64,000 bases of DNA from contig DKFC01000071.1 of the NCBI GenBank assembly GCA_002452745.1, positions 22,922-86,921 on the forward strand, read 5' to 3'. The DNA is from Firmicutes bacterium UBA6806. GTDB lineage: Bacteria > Bacillota > Clostridia > Peptostreptococcales > Acidaminobacteraceae. A model generated the notes under the pieces. The model was not told where the DNA came from and did no database searches. It was given only the letters and a program-made list of their open reading frames with translations. This document shows, piece after piece, positions 15,950 through 24,002 of the stretch (position 1 is its first letter; every line of letters begins with the position of its first letter). The translations under genes were made by a program, and so were the position numbers.

Positions 15950-17128
15950 TTATCTTTTAACGATGATTGCCTCACCCATACCGCCACCGATACAAAGTGT
16001 TGCAAGTCCGTATTTAGCTTCTTGTTTGATCATTTCGTGAATTAATGTGACGAATATTCTGTTTCCTGAAGCTCCAATTGGATGTCCAAGTGCTATTGCA
16101 CCGCCGTTGAAGTTAACTTTTGCTGTATCCAGACCAAGTTCTTTTACAACTGCCAATGACTGTGCTGCAAATGCTTCATTTGCTTCGATAACATCTAAGT
16201 CTGCAACTGTCAAATTGGCTTTTGCAAGGGCTTTTTTAGTAGCTGGAACTGGTCCAATTCCCATGATTGCTGGATCAACACCTGCTGAAGCATGAGAGAC
16301 AATTGTACAAAGTGGTTTTAATCCGAGTTCATCCGCTTTTTCCTTGCTCATGACGACAACACATGCTGCACCATCGTTGATTCCCGATGCATTACCAGCA
16401 GTAACTGTTCCACCATCTCTCTTGAAAGCTGGTTTAAGTGCAGCTAGTTTTTCAAGTGATGTTTCTTTGATGTACTCATCTTGGTCAAAGCAAATTGGAT
16501 CACCTTTTCTCTGTGGAATCATAACTGGTACGATTTCGTCTTTAAATCTTCCGTTTGCCCTTGCAGCAGCTGCTTTCCTTTGTGAGTTAAAAGCGAATTC
16601 ATCTTGCGCTTCTTTAGTCAAGCCCCATCTCTCTGCGATGTTTTCAGCTGTAACACCCATGTGGTAGTTGTTGAAAGCGTCCCAAAGGCCGTCGTTTACC
16701 ATAATGTCATACAGTTCTCCATTGCCCATGCGCTGTCCCCATCGTGCACCTTTGAGTACATATGGCGCCATGCTCATGTTTTCTGTTCCACCTGCGATAA
16801 CAACGTCGTTATCACCTGCTTGAATCGACTGAACAGCCAATGAAACAGATTTAAGACCTGAACCGCAAATCATGTTGATGGTTGTACAAGGCACTTCGAC
16901 TGGATATCCGTTTTTTACCCATGCTTGTCTAGCAACACCTTGTCCGCGACCTGCTTGAAGTACAGATCCCAATAAAACTTCGTCAACTTTCTCCGGTGCA
17001 AGACCAACTCTCTCTAGAGCACTTTTGATAACAATTGCACCTAAGTCCTCAGGTGCTACGTCTTTTAACGCGCCACCAAAAGAACCAATCGCCGTTCTAA
17101 CGGCACTTACTATTACGACTTCTTTCAT
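15950..17128 (-). CDS. Acetyl-CoA acetyltransferase (thiolase)
   Basis: 392 residues, typical of biosynthetic thiolases, which condense two acetyl-CoA to acetoacetyl-CoA at the start of butyrate and related routes, or run in reverse. The nucleophilic Cys is in TINMICGSGLKSVSLA near residue 88, the His in GGAIALGHPIGASG near 348 and the second Cys in LATLCIGGGMGEA near 378. The start ATG follows GGGAGGTTTAATC; longer frames reach into the rex terminator. A MarR-like gene follows in the same direction. Rex, the NADH-sensing repressor of such fermentation genes in Firmicutes, is the next gene upstream. The gene name could be thlA or atoB. Confidence 0.95.
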   Translation of the reverse strand: MKEVVIVSAVRTAIGSFGGALKDVAPEDLGAIVIKSALERVGLAPEKVDEVLLGSVLQAGRGQGVARQAWVKNGYPVEVPCTTINMICGSGLKSVSLAVQSIQAGDNDVVIAGGTENMSMAPYVLKGARWGQRMGNGELYDIMVNDGLWDAFNNYHMGVTAENIAERWGLTKEAQDEFAFNSQRKAAAARANGRFKDEIVPVMIPQRKGDPICFDQDEYIKETSLEKLAALKPAFKRDGGTVTAGNASGINDGAACVVVMSKEKADELGLKPLCTIVSHASAGVDPAIMGIGPVPATKKALAKANLTVADLDVIEANEAFAAQSLAVVKELGLDTAKVNFNGGAIALGHPIGASGNRIFVTLIHEMIKQEAKYGLATLCIGGGMGEAIIVKR

Positions 17129-17168
17129 GATTAAACCTCCCTGAAATTTTGTGACAATCCCTAGAGAT

Positions 17169-17177
17169 ATTCTACCA
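17169..17177 (-). promoter_or_regulatory. Possible extended -10 element of the thiolase gene
   Basis: TGG-TAGAAT on the minus strand, in the short gap between the rex terminator and the thiolase. There is no good -35 box because that space is inside the hairpin. The alternative is a promoter further upstream reading through the hairpin. Confidence 0.3.
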
Positions 17178-17210
17178 AAAAAACGGGGCAAGGTCATCCC
17201 TTGTCCCGTT
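17177..17210 (-). terminator. Terminator between rex and thiolase
   Basis: AACGGGACAAGG pairs with CCTTGCCCCGTT (one G-U) around a 5-base loop, followed on the minus strand by seven T. Confidence 0.8.
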
Positions 17211-17313
17211 ACTTTTTTATGTTTTTAACAATTTTTTTTGAATCCCGAAAAGTTGCATGTCCCACAACTTGACAGCTATTGTATTTTTTCCTTTTTAAGG
17301 AACAGAATGCCAC

Positions 17314-17364
17314 TCTCTTGTTCACTTTTTAGTACTTTATTTCGTACTTCCTATCTCTTGTTCA
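17314..17364. repeat. 11-base direct repeat, 40 bases apart, downstream of rex
   Basis: TCTCTTGTTCA occurs at 17314-17324 and 17354-17364, a spacing of close to four helical turns. CCTGTTCA at 17384-17391 is a weaker third copy. The 200-base stretch between rex and its terminator is otherwise without recognisable content. The function is unknown. Confidence 0.4.
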
Positions 17365-17411
17365 TTTGATTATTTAAATCTTGCCTGTTCACAATTTTCT
17401 CAATTGAGTCG

Positions 17412-18035
17412 CTATTCTTTCAAAAAATATGAAAGGGTTAACAGATTGTCTATCAAGTGTACATTCTCCACAATGACATCCTCTTTTACTCTGAGATCTA
17501 TTGGCGCAAAATTCCAGATGGCCTTTATCTCCGTTTGCTGAATTCTATCTGCCACGTCTTGTGCGCCATCTCTGTTGGTGCAAATATAAACGATTTCCAC
17601 TTGGTTGGCATTGACGAAGCTCTCAAATTGATCCATATCCATGACCTTCACATCATTGATGGTCAATCCTATAATTTTAGGGTTGATATCAAACATCCCC
17701 GTCAAACTAAAGCCCAATCTATCAAAACTGGAATAATTCGCAAGGGCCTGCCCTAAATTCCCCGCCCCGACGATGACTGTGTTGTAGGTTCTAGTAAGTC
17801 CAAGTATTTTTCCGATCTCGCTATACAAATCCTCAACGTTGTAGCCGTATCCTTGTTGGCCAAATCCGCCGAAGTTGTTTAAATCCTGTCTGATTTGTGA
17901 AGCTGTAAATCCTATGATTTTACTCAGCTCCTTGGATGAAATTCTTTTTATATCGTTATCAAGCAATTCCTTCAGATAACGATGATATTTTGGCAATCGC
18001 CTGATTACTGCCAGAGAAATATTTCTGTCTTTCAT
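17412..18035 (-). CDS. rex: Redox-sensing transcriptional repressor Rex
   Basis: 207 residues. An N-terminal winged helix (RLPKYHRYLKELL, then ISSKELSKIIGFTASQIRQDL) is followed by a Rossmann domain with GAGNLGQAL near residue 90 and a C-terminal swapped helix. Rex binds DNA when NADH/NAD is low and leaves it when NADH rises, releasing fermentation genes. Length and motifs are complete. The ATG follows AAGGGGTG. It diverges from an ABC-F gene; in B. subtilis rex is also near the ABC-F gene ydiF. It has its own promoter with TTGACA and an extended -10. Confidence 0.95.
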   Translation of the reverse strand: MKDRNISLAVIRRLPKYHRYLKELLDNDIKRISSKELSKIIGFTASQIRQDLNNFGGFGQQGYGYNVEDLYSEIGKILGLTRTYNTVIVGAGNLGQALANYSSFDRLGFSLTGMFDINPKIIGLTINDVKVMDMDQFESFVNANQVEIVYICTNRDGAQDVADRIQQTEIKAIWNFAPIDLRVKEDVIVENVHLIDNLLTLSYFLKE

Positions 18036-18105
18036 TTTAACACCCCTTAAACTGAGTTTTTTATTTTCTCCACTTGCAATTTTTTGATAATATCCAATAC
18101 ATATA

Positions 18106-18147
18106 TTTGTTACGCAAATTATACCATTTAATCAAAAACAATGTCAA
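18106..18147 (-). promoter_or_regulatory. Promoter of rex with possible operator
   Basis: On the minus strand TTGACA (18142-18147), 18-base spacer ending TGG, TATAAT (18118-18123). TTTGTTACGCAAA at 18106-18118 is a near-palindrome at the expected start point and could be a Rex autoregulatory site, though it departs from the usual TTGT...ACAA spacing. Confidence 0.6.
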
Positions 18148-18162
18148 ATAAATAACAAAGAA

Positions 18163-18191
18163 TTTATAAACTGCAATAAATACGGTATAAT
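18163..18191 (+). promoter_or_regulatory. Promoter of the ABC-F gene
   Basis: TTTATA, 17-base spacer, perfect TATAAT, about 30 bases before the ATG. Confidence 0.6.
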
Positions 18192-18222
18192 ACTGTTGTT
18201 ATTAAATAGGAAGGAAAAAAAC

Positions 18223-20130
18223 ATGATTGCATTATCTTGTACAAATATATCGAAATATTATGGTATAGACTGCATTTTAGACGAAATTTCTTTTACTGTC
18301 AATACGGGGGACAAAATCGGCCTCATCGGCATTAATGGTGCCGGGAAGACAACCCTCATGAAAATCCTCATGGGGATCGAACCCAAGGATTCTGGTGAAA
18401 TCTTTATTGCAAAAGATATCACTGTTGGCTATTTAGAGCAGAATACCCATATTGACCTCACAACCACTGCTTTTGACTATTGTGAAGAAGTCTTTCAAGA
18501 CATTTATCAAATTGAAAGAGAAATGAGACGTCTCGAAAAACAACTTGAAAATCCATCAACACCAGACTACGAGAATCTTTTAAATGAGTATTCAAAATTA
18601 CAAGAGGCCTTTGATCGTGCCAACGGCTATTCCATCGCCAGCAAAATCAGGGGGGTTCTCAACGGACTTGGCTTTGAAGAATCAGAGCATCAAAAACCGA
18701 TAAATCAATTGAGCGGTGGTCAAAAGTCCCGTGTGGGCGTTGCAAGGCTCCTGCTCAATCAACCTGATATTCTCTTGCTGGATGAGCCAACCAACCACTT
18801 GGACATAGACGCTATCAAATGGCTTGAATCCTATTTAAAAGAGTATGCGGGAACTGTTATCCTCATTTCCCATGATCGTTATTTTTTAGACCAAGTTACC
18901 ACCAAAATATACGAAATTGAAGCCCGTTCACTCACCGAGTACACAGGGAACTACACGAGATTCATTCAGCAGAAAAATGCAATTTACGAGGCTAGTCTCC
19001 GTCATTATGAACAGCAGCAAAAAGACCTCCGCAAACAGGAAGACTTAATTCGAAAGTTCAAGGAGAGAGGCACTGAGAAGCTTGCCAAGCGTGCAAAATC
19101 AAGGGAAAAGAGACTCGATCACGTCGAATTGGTGGACCGACCAAAACTGTTTAAAGAACACTTCAAAATCAATTTGAAGGCAGGCGTACAAAGCGGAAAA
19201 GATGTTCTCATGGTGGAGAACCTATCCAAGCAATTTGGTTCGTCCCCGATCTTTCAAAACGTCGCCTTCGAAATATACCGTGGTGAAAAAATAGGGCTGA
19301 TTGGGCCAAATGGCGTGGGCAAAACCACTCTGTTTAGAATTTTACTGGGCGATCTTCCAAAGGATTCTGGCGAAATCGCCTATGGTCATCAAATTGAACC
19401 GGGATACTACGATCAGGAGTTAAAAAATCTCACACTAGATCACAGCATCCTCGATGAGATTCACAATGAAAATCCCGCTTTATCGCTTACTGAGGTTAGA
19501 GGGTTGCTCGGTGCTTTTCTCTTTAAGGGGGATGACTATGAGAAAATTGTCAATCAATTAAGTGGTGGCGAGAGAAGCCGTCTTTCACTTTTAAAGCTCA
19601 TGCTCTCCACATCGAATTTTCTGTATCTGGATGAGCCAACCAACCACTTGGATATTTTAGCCAAGGAAACACTTGAAGAAGCGCTCCTAAATTACGACGG
19701 CACTATACTGACCATTTCCCATGATCGATATTTTCTCAACAAAATCTGCACTAAAATCTTTGAGTTAACGCCAGAGGGGGTTAATGTCTACTGGGGAAAT
19801 TACGATTATTACATGGAGAAACAGTCAGAATCGCTTTTATCTTCTTCCGCTGTGGAAGAGGATGCCTCATTGACAAAAACCAAACAGAGGGAAATACAGC
19901 GCAAGGAGAAGGCCAAGCGAGAAGATGCCAAAAAGCAAAAGCAGGCAATTGCCGCTTTGGAACAACAAATTCATGAATCTGAACAACGTCTCCACAGCCT
20001 TCAGTTGGAACTTTGTGAAGAAGCCGTTTTTTCAGTTCCAGAAAAGGCCATGGCTGTGCAAAAGGAAGTCGGTGACGTGGAAGCGTCCATAGAACAACTG
20101 TACCTAGAACTTGAAGAATTATTAGACTAA
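18223..20130 (+). CDS. ABC-F family ATPase (YdiF/Uup-like)
   Basis: 635 residues with two ABC cassettes and no membrane segments. Walker A motifs are GINGAGKTT near 37 and GPNGVGKTT near 361. Each cassette has LSGGQ/LSGGE signatures and LLLDEPTNHLD or LYLDEPTNHLD Walker B. The interdomain linker is rich in charged residues (RGTEKLAKRAKSREKRLDH), and the C-terminus (about 540-635) is a predicted coiled coil. ABC-F proteins act on ribosomes as translation factors, some giving antibiotic protection. The linker and C-terminal coil resemble the housekeeping YdiF/Uup type rather than a resistance determinant. The start ATG follows AGGAAGG; an in-frame TTG upstream lacks a site. Confidence 0.9.
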   Translation: MIALSCTNISKYYGIDCILDEISFTVNTGDKIGLIGINGAGKTTLMKILMGIEPKDSGEIFIAKDITVGYLEQNTHIDLTTTAFDYCEEVFQDIYQIEREMRRLEKQLENPSTPDYENLLNEYSKLQEAFDRANGYSIASKIRGVLNGLGFEESEHQKPINQLSGGQKSRVGVARLLLNQPDILLLDEPTNHLDIDAIKWLESYLKEYAGTVILISHDRYFLDQVTTKIYEIEARSLTEYTGNYTRFIQQKNAIYEASLRHYEQQQKDLRKQEDLIRKFKERGTEKLAKRAKSREKRLDHVELVDRPKLFKEHFKINLKAGVQSGKDVLMVENLSKQFGSSPIFQNVAFEIYRGEKIGLIGPNGVGKTTLFRILLGDLPKDSGEIAYGHQIEPGYYDQELKNLTLDHSILDEIHNENPALSLTEVRGLLGAFLFKGDDYEKIVNQLSGGERSRLSLLKLMLSTSNFLYLDEPTNHLDILAKETLEEALLNYDGTILTISHDRYFLNKICTKIFELTPEGVNVYWGNYDYYMEKQSESLLSSSAVEEDASLTKTKQREIQRKEKAKREDAKKQKQAIAALEQQIHESEQRLHSLQLELCEEAVFSVPEKAMAVQKEVGDVEASIEQLYLELEELLD

Positions 20131-20176
20131 TTATGTTTTATTCAAATATCATCTATCAATATCACTAAAATTGATG

Positions 20177-20204
20177 TAGACAAATGCATTTTTTTCTTTA
20201 TAAT
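20177..20204 (+). promoter_or_regulatory. Promoter of the acyl carrier protein gene
   Basis: TAGACA, 16-base spacer, perfect TATAAT. It leaves a leader of about 85 bases. Confidence 0.5.
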
Positions 20205-20295
20205 AAAAATTAAGAATAAAGCGTTTGTTTTGTGGGAGTACGCTATTATTGGACAACTATGCTATTGTCATAGGAAGCATTTTTAGGAGGTTATT

Positions 20296-20526
20296 ATGTT
20301 TAAGAAAATCAAAGCAATTATCGTTGAACAACTCAGCGTAATTGATCCAAGTGAAATTACGCCAGACACAACTTTTGACAGCATGGATGTGGATTCAATT
20401 GATGCCGTGGAAATTATCATGGCGATAGAAGATGAATTTGAAATTGAAATTCCAGATGAAGTTGCAGAAGAGTTTGCGTCAATTGCTGACATCATGAATT
20501 ACTTAAACGGCGAAGGCATTGAATAA
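20296..20526 (+). CDS. Acyl carrier protein
   Basis: A 76-residue acidic four-helix protein. The phosphopantetheine attachment site is Ser34 in VDSIDAVEIIM, with Ile where most ACPs have Leu after the serine. It carries growing acyl chains in fatty acid or another acyl-transfer pathway. It stands alone, with its own TATAAT promoter, AGGAGG ribosome site and terminator, and no fab gene is near. It may therefore be a second, specialised ACP rather than the fatty-acid synthase ACP; that is uncertain. Confidence 0.9.
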   Translation: MFKKIKAIIVEQLSVIDPSEITPDTTFDSMDVDSIDAVEIIMAIEDEFEIEIPDEVAEEFASIADIMNYLNGEGIE

Positions 20527-20567
20527 TCTCTGAAATGGGCTAATCAATGCGACACATGGTTTTATTT

Positions 20568-20594
20568 GAGAACGTCAAAGACGTTCTCTTTTTT
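20568..20594 (+). terminator. Terminator of the acyl carrier protein gene
   Basis: GAGAACGTC-AAA-GACGTTCTC followed by six T. Confidence 0.9.
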
Positions 20595-20781
20595 ATGGAT
20601 TCTATCTATTTTTATAGATGTCGTCCAGCGCCTCCCCTCGGTCTGTGCCATCAGGGCTATCTGAATATCTTCGTTCACCGGTATCTGATAAAGTTATCCC
20701 ACAAGCCGTGAAATTGAGGTTTACTTTTAATGTTTTATGTCAACTAAACTTTTGATGCATGAACCCTAAAAAAATGTCTAT

Positions 20782-20914
20782 TTATGCACAAGTCATGATT
20801 TTATCCACATTCACACAGACTTATCAACAGTTTTCCACAGTTTTTTCCACAATTTCATTTTTTCTTAAAGTCCTAATTGCCTTTCTTTCCACATTATCCA
20901 CAATTCTATCCACA
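20782..20914 (+). promoter_or_regulatory. DnaA-box cluster
   Basis: Nine-base DnaA boxes, all in the same orientation. TTATGCACA at 20782 and TTATCCACA at 20801 and 20894 match the TTATNCACA consensus. TTATCAACA (20821), TTTTCCACA (20831 and 20843) and CTATCCACA (20906) each have one mismatch; CTTTCCACA (20885) has two. Spacings of 9-12 bases within subgroups place boxes on one helix face. It is probably a regulatory DnaA reservoir rather than oriC, since dnaA, dnaN and rpmH are absent. Confidence 0.75.
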
Positions 20915-21003
20915 ATTGTACCATTATAAATACAATGTATCTCGAACATACAATTGGTTAACATAACATCAGCAAAATCATTTTATGTGAAAAAGGTCAA
21001 AAA

Positions 21004-21026
21004 AAAGTAAATGGGACTATAGTCCC
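21004..21026 (-). terminator. Weak terminator of the tsa operon
   Basis: The palindrome GGGACTATAGTCCC at 21013-21026 contains the tsaD stop codon and is followed on the minus strand, after ATTTAC, by eight T. The gap between stem and T-run makes it less certain. Confidence 0.5.
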
Positions 21027-22048
21027 GATTTACTGCCTATTTTAAGATTTGGAATTGCATTTGTAGACATATTTCCAGTATGCCCCTTCAGTGCATTGTA
21101 ATACCCTGCACATCCAATCATCGCTGCGTTATCGGTGCAAAGTTCAAGCGGTGGATAGTAAAACGAGATGTTTTTCGTTTTACATTGCTCATTTAACGCC
21201 TCTCTAAGAGCTGAATTTGCCGCCACGCCACCTGCCAAAACCATCTTTCGATACCCAGTCTTTGAAACGGCTTCCATGGCCTTATGACAGAGCGTCATTA
21301 CAACCGCTTCCTGAAAGCTGGCGCAGACATCCGCTTTATTCACGTCGATTCCCTTCATCTTACATGAATTCAAGTAGTTTAAAACAGCTGACTTGAGCCC
21401 GCTAAAACTGAAATCAAGGTTGTCTTGATCCAGCATCGCCCTCGGAAAGTCAATTGCCTTTGGATTGCCCTCTTTCGCCAGTTTATCTATAAGCGGCCCT
21501 CCTGGATATCCCAGTCCCAGAGTTCTCGCCACTTTATCAAAGGCCTCTCCTGCCGCATCATCTCTGGTTTTTCCGATGATTTCAAACGTCGTATAATCCT
21601 TGACTTCAACCAAATGCGTATGTCCTCCCGACACCACTAGACAGACAAATGGCGGTTCAAGTTCAGAATGTGCAATATAGTTTGCTGCAATATGTCCTTC
21701 TATATGGTTGACTGGAATCAGTGGTTTATCCAGTGCAAATGCAAGTGCCTTTGCTGTGGAAAGTCCCACCAATAAGGCACCCACCAATCCAGGCCCATAC
21801 GTGACAGCTATATGATCTATCTCGTGAAACTGTCTTCCTGATTTCTGAAGGCTCGCATCCACAATTTGCGAAATTTTTTCCAAGTGATTTCTGGATGCAA
21901 CTTCCGGGACAACGCCTCCAAAGGTCTTGTGAATCTCAATTTGCGTATATATTTCATTTGCCAGCACAGTTCTGCCATTTGATAAGACCGCACAGGATGT
22001 TTCGTCACAGCTTGTTTCGATTGCCAGTGTCAGCACAGGTTTATCCAT
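21017..22048 (-). CDS. tsaD: tRNA threonylcarbamoyladenosine transferase TsaD
   Basis: 343 residues, usual for the family (formerly Gcp/YgjD). With TsaB and TsaE it moves the threonylcarbamoyl group to A37 of ANN-decoding tRNAs. The ASKHA fold starts with LAIETSCDETSCAV; the metal-binding histidines are in HIEGHIAANYI near residue 113. VSGGHTHLVEV and LAGGVAANSALRE follow. Its ATG directly follows the rimI stop (TAG-ATG), with GGAG inside the rimI end, so it is translationally coupled. It is last in the operon tsaE-tsaB-rimI-tsaD. Confidence 0.97.
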   Translation of the reverse strand: MDKPVLTLAIETSCDETSCAVLSNGRTVLANEIYTQIEIHKTFGGVVPEVASRNHLEKISQIVDASLQKSGRQFHEIDHIAVTYGPGLVGALLVGLSTAKALAFALDKPLIPVNHIEGHIAANYIAHSELEPPFVCLVVSGGHTHLVEVKDYTTFEIIGKTRDDAAGEAFDKVARTLGLGYPGGPLIDKLAKEGNPKAIDFPRAMLDQDNLDFSFSGLKSAVLNYLNSCKMKGIDVNKADVCASFQEAVVMTLCHKAMEAVSKTGYRKMVLAGGVAANSALREALNEQCKTKNISFYYPPLELCTDNAAMIGCAGYYNALKGHTGNMSTNAIPNLKIGSKSGL

Positions 22049-22507
22049 CTAAAACTCCTTCCACATAATCAAAGCATCTTCATTTGTGTCTTGATAGTAC
22101 CCTTTACGAATGCCCATCCCTACAAATCCAAATTTTTCGTAAAGGCCAATTGCCACACTATTGGCAGTTCTCACTTCAAGAGTCATGGATTTAAAGCGCT
22201 TCATTGCCGCAAACTCAAACAGCTTATCCATTAAACAAGAAGAAATACCCTTCCCCCTGTGTGATGGCATAACTGCTACGTTGGTAATATGGAGTTCATC
22301 CATCACAGTCCACATGCCCGCATATCCAACAACTTCTCCTGCAACCTCCACGACAAAATAAACCGCGAGCTGGTTTTCCCTTATTTCCTTTTCGAAAGAT
22401 TCCATCGACCAAGGCGTCTTAAATGAGGCCATCTCAATCTCATAGACAGCTTTCACATCCGCCTCAGTCATCCGTCTAACAATTGCTGCCTTCGCCAGTT
22501 CTTTCAT
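22049..22507 (-). CDS. rimI: Ribosomal protein S18 alanine N-acetyltransferase RimI
   Basis: 152 residues with the GNAT fold. ITNVAVMPSHRGKGISSCLM near 75-95 is the acetyl-CoA binding motif and LEVRTANSVAIGLYEKFGF near 110-128 the second conserved block. RimI acetylates the N-terminus of S18, and the enzyme commonly sits between tsaB and tsaD in Firmicutes, as here. It begins three bases after the tsaB stop. Another GNAT specificity is possible, but the context favours RimI. Confidence 0.92.
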   Translation of the reverse strand: MKELAKAAIVRRMTEADVKAVYEIEMASFKTPWSMESFEKEIRENQLAVYFVVEVAGEVVGYAGMWTVMDELHITNVAVMPSHRGKGISSCLMDKLFEFAAMKRFKSMTLEVRTANSVAIGLYEKFGFVGMGIRKGYYQDTNEDALIMWKEF

Positions 22508-22510
22508 AAG

Positions 22511-23209
22511 TCATGCGTCCTTTCGCTTTAAATCTCTTTCAGCCTGTGATTTTCTCATATAATTTGCCTTCACATCAAGGTATCCTAAACGGGTACTTTC
22601 TGATTCTATCAAATAGCTGAATTGACTAGCTCTCGGTACATTTTGAACGCCCGATGCCAGTTTGAGGTTTGGAAATTTTATAAAAGGCTCTATTGTCGAT
22701 TCATACACTTCCAAGGCATCTCCCACAAGCACGATAGATTCCTCTGGATACGCCTTAGTCACTCGATCTAAAAGCAGTGATATCTCCTCGACATCTTCTT
22801 CTAATTTCACCAGTTTATTGCCTTCCCACCGCATAACGCCATAGTAAACCTCGTTTCGCTTGGCATCCAGCATAGACAAAATGATGCCCTCAAAACGCGG
22901 GAAAGCGCCTGCCAGCAAACTGAGGCTAGTCTCTGTCACCACTGGGATTCCAAATGGCTGTGCAAAGGCCTTTACTGTGCTAAGTCCTATCCTCACACCT
23001 GTAAAAGAACCCGGGCCTTCACAGGCAATCATCAAGTCAAAATCCCTTACTTTAAGGTCAAGCATCCCCAATAGGGATTCCACCATGGGCATCAACTTTT
23101 GAGAATGTGTCAGCGGGGTATTTAAAACAAATTCACCTAAGAGCATCTTGTCCTCAAATACTGCGACACTTGCCGTCTTTGTTGATGTATCTATTATCAG
23201 TGTTTTCAT
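22511..23209 (-). CDS. tsaB: t6A biosynthesis protein TsaB
   Basis: 232 residues, an ASKHA-fold partner that holds TsaD in its active form. The start MKTLIIDTSTKTASVAVF and ACEGPGSFTGVRIGLSTVKA near residue 62-82 are diagnostic. It lacks the TsaD metal histidines, as expected. The ATG follows AAGGAGA, five bases after tsaE. The C-terminal half is less conserved but of normal length. Confidence 0.95.
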   Translation of the reverse strand: MKTLIIDTSTKTASVAVFEDKMLLGEFVLNTPLTHSQKLMPMVESLLGMLDLKVRDFDLMIACEGPGSFTGVRIGLSTVKAFAQPFGIPVVTETSLSLLAGAFPRFEGIILSMLDAKRNEVYYGVMRWEGNKLVKLEEDVEEISLLLDRVTKAYPEESIVLVGDALEVYESTIEPFIKFPNLKLASGVQNVPRASQFSYLIESESTRLGYLDVKANYMRKSQAERDLKRKDA

Positions 23210-23214
23210 TCTCC

Positions 23215-23706
23215 TTACACAATCCTTTCCAAATCCAATTGCTTTTCAAGTGCCTCAACAGCACTTTTCTCACCACTTATTTCAACCACCCTCAAGTTCT
23301 CTTCTGTTAGACGAATTGTCATCCAGAAACTATTCGGTGGTATTAAATCTTCAATTAAATTTGCCCATTCTATGATGCATATACCTCCGCCATATAGATA
23401 ATCATCAAACCCAATTTCATACATCTCATCTGGATCGGATATTCTATACACATCAAAATGATGTACTGGAAGGATTCCTTCATACGAGTTGACGATGTTA
23501 AACGTTGGACTGGTTACATAATCATCTACCCCGAGTTCCCTACACAGAAATTGTGTAAAAGTGGTTTTCCCAGCGCCCAAGTCACCTTGCAGACACAATA
23601 TACCGCTTGTTTTCAAAGTTGTTGAAAAAGCCCTTGCGAGCATCTGCGTCTCTTCTATTTTATTTATTTTAAGGTTCAGTTTCCTTTGTTTTTCGTCACC
23701 AGACAT
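23215..23706 (-). CDS. tsaE: t6A biosynthesis ATPase TsaE
   Basis: 163 residues, the P-loop ATPase that regulates the TsaB-TsaD complex. Walker A is GDLGAGKTTFTQFL near 40-53; SPTFNIVNSYEG and HHFDVYRI follow, and IIEWANLIEDLIPP is the family's Trp-containing motif. The start giving MSGDEKQRK lies nine bases after GGAGGG. A start eight codons upstream would sit at the transcription start of the mapped promoter and has no ribosome site. It is the first gene of the tsa operon. Confidence 0.95.
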   Translation of the reverse strand: MSGDEKQRKLNLKINKIEETQMLARAFSTTLKTSGILCLQGDLGAGKTTFTQFLCRELGVDDYVTSPTFNIVNSYEGILPVHHFDVYRISDPDEMYEIGFDDYLYGGGICIIEWANLIEDLIPPNSFWMTIRLTEENLRVVEISGEKSAVEALEKQLDLERIV

Positions 23707-23732
23707 GAATATCGGCCCTCCTTGCTTCATCT

Positions 23733-23761
23733 ATTTTATACCAATCCAAACGCTTTGACAA
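23733..23761 (-). promoter_or_regulatory. Promoter of the tsaE-tsaB-rimI-tsaD operon
   Basis: TTGTCA, 17-base spacer, TAAAAT on the minus strand, about 26 bases before the chosen tsaE ATG. Its position decides that start. Confidence 0.65.
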
Positions 23762-23913
23762 GAATCCCCTCTAAGTGGTTTTTACTTGTTGTAATCATAG
23801 GGTTTCCCGTTTTATGATTGAGAACCAATGCCTTTTGTTCCACCATTAAGACTCCATAGAAGATTAGAACATCGTGTTCTCCTGTTCACTGGGTTGCATT
23901 CCCTAATGACATT

Positions 23914-23945
23914 AAAAAAGAAAGAGCACACTATGGCACTCCTTC
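23914..23945 (-). terminator. Terminator of the amidohydrolase gene
   Basis: On the minus strand GAAGGAGTGC pairs with GTGCTCTTTC (three wobble pairs) across a 6-base loop, then TTTTTT. Confidence 0.7.
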
Positions 23946-24002
23946 TCTCAAATTTTATTTCTCTAAATCTATTTGTACAGCTGGTATCAGCCACGTTCTC
24001 AT

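Larger units (their letters stand above)
20527..21016. other. Convergent intergenic region with DnaA boxes
   Basis: These 490 bases lie between two convergent genes. They hold the ACP terminator, a DnaA-box cluster and an AT-rich stretch with ATTGTA/TACAAT inverted repeats (20915-20936). No coding frame was seen. Confidence 0.7.
23707..24002. other. Intergenic region upstream of tsaE
   Basis: These 296 bases hold the tsaE promoter and the amidohydrolase terminator. The stretch between them (about 23770-23910) shows no feature I can name. Confidence 0.5.

Noticed and set aside
17314..17391. Repeat of TCTCTTGTTCA as a CRISPR-like array
   Set aside because: Only two exact 11-base copies occur, far shorter and fewer than CRISPR repeats, and no cas gene is present.
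18223..20130. ABC-F protein as an antibiotic-resistance determinant
   Set aside because: The C-terminal coiled coil, linker and proximity to rex match the housekeeping YdiF/Uup type; no resistance genes are near.
20782..20914. The DnaA-box cluster as the chromosome origin oriC
   Set aside because: No dnaA, dnaN, rpmH, gyrA/B or parA/B gene is nearby and the neighbours are convergent. A regulatory cluster is more likely. GC-skew of the whole chromosome would decide it.
23760..23915. Small plus-strand reading frames upstream of tsaE
   Set aside because: They have no ribosome sites and overlap the promoter and terminator of known genes; composition is not protein-like.
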